From NCBI GenBank assembly GCA_910588595.1, contig CAJUQU010000041.1:1-20153 (forward strand): a stretch of 20,153 nt of DNA, written 5' to 3'. The notes under the pieces were generated by a model. The model did no database searches. It saw only the letters and a program-made list of their open reading frames with translations, and was not told where the DNA came from. The number at the start of each line of letters is the position of its first letter. Position 1 is the stretch's first letter. Of the stretch, positions 13,749 to 20,153 are shown in pieces. This stretch comes from an uncultured Lachnospiraceae bacterium (GTDB taxonomy: Bacteria > Bacillota_A > Clostridia > Lachnospirales > Lachnospiraceae). Made by a program: the position numbers and the translations under genes.

Positions 13749-14512
13749 GATTTCAGTCGGAAGCCGATCCCCCAGACCGCCTCGATGCAGTCCGCCTCGC
13801 CGATCCCTGCAAGCTTCTTTCTGAGATTGCTGATGTGCTGTTTCAGGGAACTGTCGGTGCAGTCCGGCGTGTCCTCGCTGATACAGTCGAGGATCGCAGC
13901 CTTGGAGAAAACCTGTCCGGCATTCTGCATCAGGAGGCGCAGAATGGCAGATTCTGTCCGTGTCAGACGGACTGCTGTGTTTTTATCCTGCGCTTTCTGT
14001 GACGAGACCTCGCGCAGTACAAGGTCGAGCATAAGATCCCCCACCGTCAGCCTCCGATCTTTTTGACAGCTGTCAGGACCAGCTGTCTGCCCCGCCCTGG
14101 CAGACAGATCACGCTTTCTCAGCTGCACGGTGATGCGCGCGAGCAGCTCCCTGACCGCAAACGGCTTTGTGATGTAGTCCGCCGCACCTCCGAGCAGTGC
14201 ATCCACCTTGTCATCTATGCCGACTTTCGCGCTGATCACGATGACAGGGATATCTCGGATATCCCGGATATCCTGAATCTGCTGCAAGAGCGTCTCGCCT
14301 GTCACGCCGGGCAGCATCAGATCCAGCAGGATCAGATCCGGCTTTTGCCTGCCTTTCTGATCCGCCAGCAGATACTGTGCCTCCGTGCCCGAATACGCGC
14401 GGCAGGTGCGATACCCCTCCCTGTGCAGGCTCTCCTCGATGATATCCCCGATGTGCACATCGTCCTCGATGACCGCGATCATCTTCGGCGTTGTATTTCC
14501 CTCACTTTTCAT
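13730..14512 (-). CDS. OmpR/PhoB-family response regulator
   Basis: 260 residues. The receiver domain (11-130) has the acidic pair D17/D18, phospho-acceptor Asp64 in LILLDLMLPGVTG, Ser94 at the switch position and Lys116 in DYITKPF. A linker of about 25 residues leads to a winged-helix DNA-binding domain (about 155-255, with LTRTESAILRLL and the wing VWGIGFRL). The ATG at 14512 overlaps the stop of the upstream glycosidase gene as ATGA, so translation is coupled. A three-fold DIR/DIR/DIP amino-acid repeat between helix 3 and strand 4 comes from a 9-bp tandem repeat. The regulator probably controls the downstream ABC genes in response to the kinase at 10696-11703. Confidence 0.94.
   Translation of the reverse strand: MKSEGNTTPKMIAVIEDDVHIGDIIEESLHREGYRTCRAYSGTEAQYLLADQKGRQKPDLILLDLMLPGVTGETLLQQIQDIRDIRDIPVIVISAKVGIDDKVDALLGGAADYITKPFAVRELLARITVQLRKRDLSARAGQTAGPDSCQKDRRLTVGDLMLDLVLREVSSQKAQDKNTAVRLTRTESAILRLLMQNAGQVFSKAAILDCISEDTPDCTDSSLKQHISNLRKKLAGIGEADCIEAVWGIGFRLKSLPNLY
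14248..14274. repeat. Three tandem 9-bp units inside the response-regulator gene
   Basis: GGATATCTC, GGATATCCC and GGATATCCT follow one another in frame and encode the repeated DIR/DIR/DIP triplet in the receiver domain. The unit number could change by slippage without shifting the reading frame. Confidence 0.75.
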
Positions 14513-16371
14513 AATTTCAATACACTCCGGTCGTATGTCATGATGCCGTTGGTCTCCTCCTCGATATCGGTGAGCTGCGTGTAGACCGACGCACACAGTC
14601 CTTCCCTTTTCAGCTCCTCTATCCTTCTCTCAAAGGCGCTGTACGCGTCCTGCAGCGCCGCCGTGTCACTGTGGCTTCCGTAGCCGAAATATCTGTCCGA
14701 GTACGTGTGCCCCTCCACCGCAAGGGATATCCCCCCAAACTCCGATATGACATACGGTTTTCCGCTCTTTTTGGCGATCAGATCAAAGAAATAGATGTGC
14801 TCGCTCTTCACATCGCCCGCGCCCTGGTCAAACCAGCCGCTGTGGGCGTCGATGAGGCGCGTATTGTCGACGCTGCGCACCAGTTCGGTGTTCTCCTTCG
14901 CGTCAAACTGCCCCCAGCCCTCGTTGAAGAGCACCCACATGCAGATCGAAGTACAGTTGTAGAGCTGTTCCACCGTCTCGATGCACTCTTTCTTCCACTC
15001 CTCCCTGCCGTTCTTGTCCGCCCTTGACATATAGGCGTAGTCGTTGTCGCGCTTGCGCCGGAGCGGGAACAGGACCGTCGGGATATAGCAGGTCTTGACC
15101 AGGTTGTAAGTCGTTCCGCCGTTGATCATGTCCTGCCAGACGAGCATCCCAAGCCTGTCACAGTGGTAGTACCAGCGCATGGGTTCTATCTTGCAGTGCT
15201 TCCGTATCATGTTAAATCCCCTCGATTTTGCTGTCTCAATATCGAAGATCATCGCCTCGTCACTCACCGGCGTCAGCAGACTCTCGGGATAATAGCCCTG
15301 GTCGAGAACTCCTTTCTGAAAATAAGGCCTGTGGTTCAGACAGAGCCTTGGGATCCCGTCCCTGTCCGGCTCCGCGGTGAAACAGCGCATGCCAAAATAG
15401 CTCTCCACCATGTCCTCGCCGTAGACGATCCTGAGCTCGTACAGAAACGGATCCTCCGGCGTCCAGCTCCTCTTGTCCGGTATCTCCATGGTTATCACAG
15501 CCTTTTCCTCCGCCGTGACTACGGTCTTTGTTTCACCGGCTACCTGATCTTTCTCAAACAGGAGCACCTTGCAGGGGATTTCTGTGCTGTCTTCTGTTTT
15601 GCAGCAGGCTTCCGTCCCGAAAAGCGCCGCCTTGTCAGAATCCGGTGCCGCCTTTTCGCCGCTTTCCTTATTGGAGACCACCTCGATGACTACCCTGTCA
15701 TGGTCATAATCGGGCGTGATGCGCAGCCTGCGGATATAGACCTCCGGCACCCACTCGCACCACACCGTCTGCCACAAACCGCTCTGCGCCGTGTAGAACA
15801 TGCCGCCGTTTTTGAGCATCTGCTTGCCTCTCCCATGGTACGATGTGTCGCTCTTGTCCTGCACGCAGAGGCGCAGGGTATTCTTTCCGGTCTGTATACA
15901 GGAGGTGATGTCGAGCGCAAATGCCTGGTAGCCGCCCGAGTGCGTCCCCGCCAGCTCGTCGTTCACATACACGCGGCAGCGCTCGTCGCAGGCGCCGAAA
16001 TTCAAGAGCAGCCGCTTCCCCGCCGGGATCCTGTCGATCTCGAGCTTTCGCTCATACCACAGGTACTCGTCCGGTTTCAGCTGGCGGTTCACACCGGACA
16101 GGCTGGTCTCCGGCGAGAACGGCACGCGGATCTCACCGTCCCACAGCACAGGTCTCGTGTCATCGCCCGTGATCGCGTATTTCCAGAAGCCGTTTAAAAT
16201 TTTATAATTCTTCCGCGCCATCTGCGGTCTCGGGTACTCGGTCAGCACAGTCTCCGTCTGCTCCTGCGCGATGCGCTCCCCCCACGGCGTGAAGAGCTGA
16301 TGATGCGTTTCGCCGCCCTTGTCCAAGATCTTATTCAATTGAAGTGTATCGAGCATTTCCCTGATTTTCAT
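14509..16371 (-). CDS. Glycoside hydrolase family 2 enzyme (beta-galactosidase/beta-glucuronidase-like)
   Basis: 620 residues without a signal peptide, so probably cytosolic. Order: N-terminal jelly-roll sugar-binding domain (about 55-215, with FNFGA-like and VYVNDELAGTHSGGYQAF segments), immunoglobulin-like domain (about 218-335), then the TIM barrel from about 345. The general acid/base is E484 in LFNEGWGQ and the nucleophile E544 in ISEFGG; both are intact. The length is short for LacZ (about 1000) and close to beta-glucuronidase-size enzymes; the exact sugar is not predictable. The ATG at 16371 has AGGAG about 10 nt upstream and a strong promoter. Its stop overlaps the response-regulator start (ATGA), so it heads a regulatory and transport operon, an unusual position for a glycosidase. 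Confidence 0.9.
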   Translation of the reverse strand: MKIREMLDTLQLNKILDKGGETHHQLFTPWGERIAQEQTETVLTEYPRPQMARKNYKILNGFWKYAITGDDTRPVLWDGEIRVPFSPETSLSGVNRQLKPDEYLWYERKLEIDRIPAGKRLLLNFGACDERCRVYVNDELAGTHSGGYQAFALDITSCIQTGKNTLRLCVQDKSDTSYHGRGKQMLKNGGMFYTAQSGLWQTVWCEWVPEVYIRRLRITPDYDHDRVVIEVVSNKESGEKAAPDSDKAALFGTEACCKTEDSTEIPCKVLLFEKDQVAGETKTVVTAEEKAVITMEIPDKRSWTPEDPFLYELRIVYGEDMVESYFGMRCFTAEPDRDGIPRLCLNHRPYFQKGVLDQGYYPESLLTPVSDEAMIFDIETAKSRGFNMIRKHCKIEPMRWYYHCDRLGMLVWQDMINGGTTYNLVKTCYIPTVLFPLRRKRDNDYAYMSRADKNGREEWKKECIETVEQLYNCTSICMWVLFNEGWGQFDAKENTELVRSVDNTRLIDAHSGWFDQGAGDVKSEHIYFFDLIAKKSGKPYVISEFGGISLAVEGHTYSDRYFGYGSHSDTAALQDAYSAFERRIEELKREGLCASVYTQLTDIEEETNGIMTYDRSVLKL

Positions 16372-16422
16372 ATATGATCAACTCCTACCAATCCGCATTA
16401 TCAATCACTTTCCAACAATTAT

Positions 16423-16451
16423 AGTATACTCTGATTATATACCGATGACAA
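16423..16451 (-). promoter_or_regulatory. Promoter of the glycosidase/two-component/ABC block
   Basis: On the minus strand, -35 TTGTCA (16446-16451, 5 of 6) and -10 TATACT (16423-16428, 5 of 6) with a 17-bp spacer. It is divergent from the M56 promoter; the two -35 boxes are 29 bp apart. Confidence 0.75.
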
Positions 16452-16478
16452 GGCTGGAATCCAAACGTTTGCGAATTA

Positions 16479-16496
16479 GGTTGACAGTCGTCAACC
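16479..16496. promoter_or_regulatory. Candidate operator: perfect 7+7 bp inverted repeat
   Basis: GGTTGAC (16479-16485), AGTC, GTCAACC (16490-16496). It covers the whole -35 box of the M56 promoter and ends 27 bp upstream of the -35 box of the divergent operon. A bound protein would block the M56 promoter and could also influence the other one. It is not the TACA/TGTA dyad expected for BlaI/MecI. Confidence 0.5.
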
Positions 16497-16509
16497 TGTT
16501 TGTTATACT
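16481..16509 (+). promoter_or_regulatory. Promoter of the M56 peptidase gene
   Basis: A perfect -35 TTGACA (16481-16486) and -10 TATACT (16504-16509, 5 of 6) are separated by exactly 17 bp. Transcription would start near 16516, giving a leader of about 100 nt before the ATG at 16616. The strength of the boxes, together with the overlapping dyad, suggests control by repression. Confidence 0.8.
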
Positions 16510-16615
16510 GAAATTGTTTGACATGAGTAATACAAAAATATTTCCGCCTCAAATCGAATATGAAAAAGCACCTATTCGTTCAAAAAATATACACTCAAAA
16601 AGGAGGTCTTCAATC

Positions 16616-18538
16616 ATGATAAACCACATCATAAACTCAACGCTGCTGCTCCTGTTCCTATTGATGCTCTCCGTCTGCCTGGAAAAACGGATAGATCCCC
16701 GCCTGAAATACGCGCTGTGGCTGTTGGCAGTCGTCAAATTACTGATCCCGCTGCCTGCTTTTGAGACGCCCATGAGCGTTCTGAACCTTGTCGATCCCAC
16801 TGCCCTGGAAAGGGACAGCACGGACCAGCGCCCCGACGCACGCTCAGACACCGCAGCCACCGATCTATCTTTAAAGCAGGAGGCGCCTGACCAACAGGCT
16901 TCGAGTCAAAAGACTTTGAACCAAAAGACTTTAGATCAACAGACTGGCTATGAAAAAACAGCCGCTCAGAAAGCGTCTTTCCAGAAAATACCAGCGATCC
17001 TCACCGCGCTGTGGCTCTTCGGCTGCCTGCTGTGCTGCGGGATCTTTCTGTGGAGCGCTGTCCGTTTGCGCAGATGGCTGCGGCATGGCCGGGTTTTGAT
17101 GGGAAACTATAAGGATAGACTTTCTATCTATGAGATAGACGGACTTGGCACGCCCTGTCTCATCGGCGTCTTTGCCCCTGCGATCTATCTCGACAGGGCA
17201 AATCCTTTTGACAGGGAACAGCTCTCTTTGATACTGGCACATGAATACACCCATTTCAGACACGGGGATCACATCTGGGCTGCTGTGAGATGTATCTGTG
17301 TCTCTGTATACTGGTACAATCCCATTGTGTGGCTGGCGGCGCGCAGGTCAGCCGGCGACGGGGAGCTTGCCTGCGATGCGGGAACCCTGGAACACATCGG
17401 CGCGCAGAACCCTGCCCCATACGCCAGAACGCTGATCCTGGCAGCCCAAAACCTGTCACAGCCGGCTGCCGCGCGCATGACCGGATTCCGCACAGGCGCC
17501 GCGGGCGGTATGAAAGAGATGAAAAGACGGATCAACCTGTTAAAACATAAGCCCCGCACCCGGCTCGTAACACTTGCCGCGACACTCGCTCTGTGCGGCA
17601 TCATCGTCGGGTGCACTTACGGAAGTGCTGTAGGCAGCGATTCTGACGGCATTGTGACGGCTCCAGAACTGACAGAAACCGCGCAAAAGGACATGTCGAT
17701 AACCCGCACCGAGACAGAAACGCTTCCCACTGCTGAAATCAATACGGAACTCAGCACCGAGCACGCCGGGACAGAATCCGGAACAGAATCCTCCTCTCCG
17801 GAAAGTATGATCTACCACGGCACCGCGCTGTACACTGTTCCGGAACCGGACTATGTATGCATCTGCATACAGCCCTCTGTGCTCAGGGAATATCAGGACT
17901 ATTTCTATATCCCGTCCGGCAGCGCGCAGAGTCAGCTAATCTCATTGATGGAACGCATGAAACCCGACTGGCAGGACGACGATGATCGCTCCGTCGTCGC
18001 AAAAAAGGGACTCAAAGAGACCGGATATCAACTGTACTATAAGGGCTGTGCCTACATGGTCTTCGAGGGCGGATATCTCTATGCGACGGAGGTCGACGAA
18101 GAGCGCGGAGTCGTAGAGTCCCTTGTCCGCAATGAAGCTCTCTGCGGTCTCGTACAGCAGCTCCTGTCAGAAGACCTCGGCTATGAACCCGTCGACATCA
18201 CGCAGATCCACGACATCGTATCTGCGAAATTAGACGTGTGCAGTATCTTTACAGACCAAAAATTTTACAGCCAGACCATCACGGACCGGAAGACTCTTGC
18301 ACTGTTCGAAGACTGGTTCTCCAACGCATCTTACATTTCATTTGGTGCCGGCTGCGGCAATGAGAACGCCTGTCTGGAGCTGACGCTCTCCGACGGAAAC
18401 GTCATCCGGCTGTCCATGGCGATCGACAGCTGCTCCAATTTCGGCGTCAACGGCGTCTACTATGACTACAGACCGAAAACTTCCTGGGATAATGCTGAAT
18501 TTTATCAGTGCTTTGACGAGATACCGTTTGAGTACTGA
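16616..18538 (+). CDS. M56-family (BlaR1/MecR1-like) membrane metallopeptidase
   Basis: 640 residues. Hydrophobic helices at about 6-22, 29-46, 127-148, 223-240 and 318-333. The zinc-protease motif HEYTH (209-213) lies in the cytosolic domain between helices 3 and 4, with the likely third ligand E250 in GELACD. The loop between helices 2 and 3 carries a Gln/Lys/Thr-rich stretch (about 85-122) with repeated QKTL units. After the last helix, about 300 residues form an outer domain: a Ser/Thr/Glu-rich stalk and an unrecognised folded region, not the beta-lactam sensor domain of BlaR1. The ATG at 16616 follows AGGAGG by 9 nt; earlier in-frame starts lack such sites. No BlaI/MecI-type repressor gene is adjacent. 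It probably senses an extracellular signal and cleaves a cytosolic regulator. Confidence 0.88.
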   Translation: MINHIINSTLLLLFLLMLSVCLEKRIDPRLKYALWLLAVVKLLIPLPAFETPMSVLNLVDPTALERDSTDQRPDARSDTAATDLSLKQEAPDQQASSQKTLNQKTLDQQTGYEKTAAQKASFQKIPAILTALWLFGCLLCCGIFLWSAVRLRRWLRHGRVLMGNYKDRLSIYEIDGLGTPCLIGVFAPAIYLDRANPFDREQLSLILAHEYTHFRHGDHIWAAVRCICVSVYWYNPIVWLAARRSAGDGELACDAGTLEHIGAQNPAPYARTLILAAQNLSQPAAARMTGFRTGAAGGMKEMKRRINLLKHKPRTRLVTLAATLALCGIIVGCTYGSAVGSDSDGIVTAPELTETAQKDMSITRTETETLPTAEINTELSTEHAGTESGTESSSPESMIYHGTALYTVPEPDYVCICIQPSVLREYQDYFYIPSGSAQSQLISLMERMKPDWQDDDDRSVVAKKGLKETGYQLYYKGCAYMVFEGGYLYATEVDEERGVVESLVRNEALCGLVQQLLSEDLGYEPVDITQIHDIVSAKLDVCSIFTDQKFYSQTITDRKTLALFEDWFSNASYISFGAGCGNENACLELTLSDGNVIRLSMAIDSCSNFGVNGVYYDYRPKTSWDNAEFYQCFDEIPFEY

Positions 18539-18556
18539 TACATTATCAAACAAGCC

Positions 18557-19420
18557 TTAAAACAGCCTAAGCTGCTCATACCTCTGCGGATATTCCGCCA
18601 GATAGGCAAAGCAGGCATTCAGATCATGCACGATGCCGTTGTCCTGGCACTTTTTCCTGAACAGCGCCATCAGCTCCCGGCTGTGGTCGCTCTGTATCTC
18701 GTAGGCATGTCCGTACTTTCTCTGGTATCGCTCCTTCACGCCGGGAAAGTGCCTGTCCAGCGCGGCATAGAAATACTCCCTGTCGCCGTCGCGCAGCGTC
18801 ACCCCCATGCCAAAGCAGATGATGCCGTACACCTTCGTCTCAATGCAGTAGTCCAGGATCCCCTCAATGTTCTCCCGCGTGTCATTGATAAAAGGAAGGA
18901 TCGGTGACAGCCAGACGACGGTCGGGATCTGATGGTCGCGAAAGACCTGCAGCGCCGCTGCCCGCTCCCTCGTCGTGCACACATTCGGCTCCAGCACCCT
19001 GCACAGATCCTCGTCGTACGTCGTCAGTGTCATCTGGACGACACATTTTGCCTTCCTGTGAATGCGCTCTAGCAGCTCCAGATCCCGCAGGATCCTGTCT
19101 GATTTCGTCTGGACCGTCACGCCGTACTCATAGCGGTCGATGATCTCCAGACACCTTCTCGTGAGCTTTAACGTCTCCTCACAGTGCATATAGGGATCGC
19201 ACATGGCGCCGGTCCCGATCATGCACTTCCTGCGCCTGGAGCGCAGCGCTCGCTCGAGCAGCTCCGGCGCATTCTGCTTGACCTCAATATCCTCAAAATC
19301 ATGTGTGAAGCCATAGCACGTGCTCCTGCTGTCGCAGTAAATGCAGCCGTGCGTGCACCCTCTGTACAGATTCATGCCGTTTCTGGCGGACAAGATCCCC
19401 TTCGCGTTCACAAAATGCAT
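18557..19420 (-). CDS. Radical SAM protein, SplB-like (COG1533 type)
   Basis: 287 residues. The iron-sulfur/SAM motif CxxxCxxC is at C22, C26 and C29 (YRGCTHGCIYCDSR). Later segments GTGAMCDPYMHCEE and VQMTLTTYDEDLCRVLEPN are typical of the spore-photoproduct-lyase-related group often annotated only as radical SAM; the reaction is unknown for most members, and this protein should not be called a spore photoproduct lyase. Additional cysteines at the C-terminal side are few. The ATG at 19420 has an excellent GGAGGAGG site about 6-9 nt upstream. It starts 21 bp after the AraC-type gene and is probably cotranscribed with it. It is convergent with the M56 gene, with only 18 bp between the stops. 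Confidence 0.88.
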   Translation of the reverse strand: MHFVNAKGILSARNGMNLYRGCTHGCIYCDSRSTCYGFTHDFEDIEVKQNAPELLERALRSRRRKCMIGTGAMCDPYMHCEETLKLTRRCLEIIDRYEYGVTVQTKSDRILRDLELLERIHRKAKCVVQMTLTTYDEDLCRVLEPNVCTTRERAAALQVFRDHQIPTVVWLSPILPFINDTRENIEGILDYCIETKVYGIICFGMGVTLRDGDREYFYAALDRHFPGVKERYQRKYGHAYEIQSDHSRELMALFRKKCQDNGIVHDLNACFAYLAEYPQRYEQLRLF

Positions 19421-19441
19421 TTTCTTCCTCCTCCCGTCCCT

Positions 19442-20153
19442 TCACACAGTTCCCTGCCTGCCGCGCTTGCACTCCGCTCTGTACTGAACAGGAGTTCTTC
19501 CGGTCGCCTTCTTAAACGCCTGAGAGAAATAGGACTGCGAGGAGAAACCCAGGCTTGTCGCGATCTGCGAAATGGAGTGCGACGTGGAACTGAGCAGCGA
19601 TTTCCCCTCCTCGATCCGCTTCTGCAGAAGGTATGTGATCGGCGAGACCCCCATGTATTTCGCAAAGGCATGAGCCATATAATACTTGTTCATATGGGAG
19701 AGTGCCGCCAGCGTGTCCAGCGTGATATTCTCCGCGTAATTGGCGTCCAGGTACTTCTTGATCCGTGCGCACTCACTGTTCAGGAGAACATTGCTGCTCT
19801 GCACGATGGACAGATTGTTGTGCCGGAGCATGCACAGCATGATCACTTCCAAAAGGTTCTGGCAGACAGCCTCGTAGTTCTCCTCCTTCTTGTTGATCTC
19901 CTCGAGCATGATATTCAGATAGGAATACACATACGAGTTCTGCGTGTTGTACTTGTACACGTCACCCGACGCGGTCTGCATCAGGATCCTGTCCTGCACC
20001 GAGGCGATCTCCTCAAACGAAAACGCGAGTCCCTCGATGCCCAGCACGATGTATTCCAGCGGTGTCGTGTACAGGGATTTCTCGGTGTGCTGCACGTTGG
20101 GATTGATGATGACCATATCGTTCTCGCACACAGGGAACTCCATGCCCTCCGTG
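19442..20153 (-). CDS. AraC-family transcriptional regulator, N-terminus outside the window
   Basis: Partial: the frame remains open to the window edge (residues TEG precede the first visible Met at 20143), so the true start lies beyond it. The visible 236 residues comprise the end of an N-terminal cupin sensing domain (MVIINPNVQHTEKS), a helical linker and the paired helix-turn-helix domain: HTH1 near LDTLAALSHMNKYYMAHAFA and HTH2 near ISQIATSLGFSSQSYFSQAF, ending with GRTPVQYR. It is a cytosolic DNA-binding regulator, often of sugar metabolism in this family. Its target and ligand are unknown. The gene is followed after 21 bp by the radical SAM gene. Confidence 0.92.
   Translation of the reverse strand, partial: TEGMEFPVCENDMVIINPNVQHTEKSLYTTPLEYIVLGIEGLAFSFEEIASVQDRILMQTASGDVYKYNTQNSYVYSYLNIMLEEINKKEENYEAVCQNLLEVIMLCMLRHNNLSIVQSSNVLLNSECARIKKYLDANYAENITLDTLAALSHMNKYYMAHAFAKYMGVSPITYLLQKRIEEGKSLLSSTSHSISQIATSLGFSSQSYFSQAFKKATGRTPVQYRAECKRGRQGTV

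Noticed and set aside
15163..16197. A 344-codon open frame on the + strand opposite the GH2 gene
   Set aside because: It lies wholly antisense to a gene with intact catalytic motifs, has no ribosome-binding site, and its composition (rich in R, H, V, L) is that of a shadow frame.
16445..16615. N-terminal extension of the M56 protein, or a remnant of a BlaI-like repressor
   Set aside because: The segment contains the promoter boxes and the AGGAGG site for the ATG at 16616, and the translated residues do not resemble the BlaI/MecI N-terminus.

Overview
The window looks like chromosomal DNA from a gut-type Clostridium relative, most likely Lachnospiraceae. Strong GGAGG ribosome-binding sites, TTGACA/TATAAT-type promoters, tight operons with ATGA-type overlaps, uronate catabolism, many ABC exporters, and an AraC gene next to an SplB-like radical SAM gene all fit. 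The family assignment is an inference from gene style; no rRNA or tRNA is present to anchor it. No prophage, CRISPR array or complete insertion sequence was seen.

Layout. (1) 1-1600: a single uxaC (glucuronate isomerase) with its own promoter and a strong terminator, + strand. (2) 1660-4950, all on the minus strand: a GNAT acetyltransferase with a two-helix membrane tail, coupled to a small QW-motif protein that looks like the end of a larger cyclase-like protein; then an unusual 450-residue sigma-factor-like regulator; then a PhnB/VOC protein. A 154-bp palindromic MITE-like element sits exactly at the stop codon of the sigma-like gene. (3) 5100-8860, minus: two translationally coupled half-size ABC exporter genes, probably a heterodimer. 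(4) 8761-9850: a hairpin-rich intergenic region, then an AT-richer vapBC toxin-antitoxin pair with a good promoter and candidate operator. (5) 9850-16450, minus: a six-gene block in the order glycoside hydrolase family 2, response regulator, ABC ATPase, ABC-2 permease, histidine kinase, unknown helical protein. (6) 16441-18538, plus: a membrane M56 (BlaR1/MecR1-type) metallopeptidase transcribed divergently from the block, with no BlaI/MecI repressor beside it. (7) 18557 to the end, minus: an AraC regulator cut by the window edge, followed by a radical SAM protein.

How the parts may work together. The most interesting unit is 9850-18538. The M56 gene and the glycosidase/two-component/ABC block are driven by back-to-back promoters about 30 bp apart, and a perfect 7+7 bp inverted repeat covers the -35 box of the M56 promoter. 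The ABC pair resembles the BcrA/LanF type that protects against peptide antibiotics. Together these suggest a cell-envelope sensing and defence divergon in which a glycosidase is translationally coupled to the response regulator. That functional reading is inference; the gene order, overlaps and sites are visible in the sequence.
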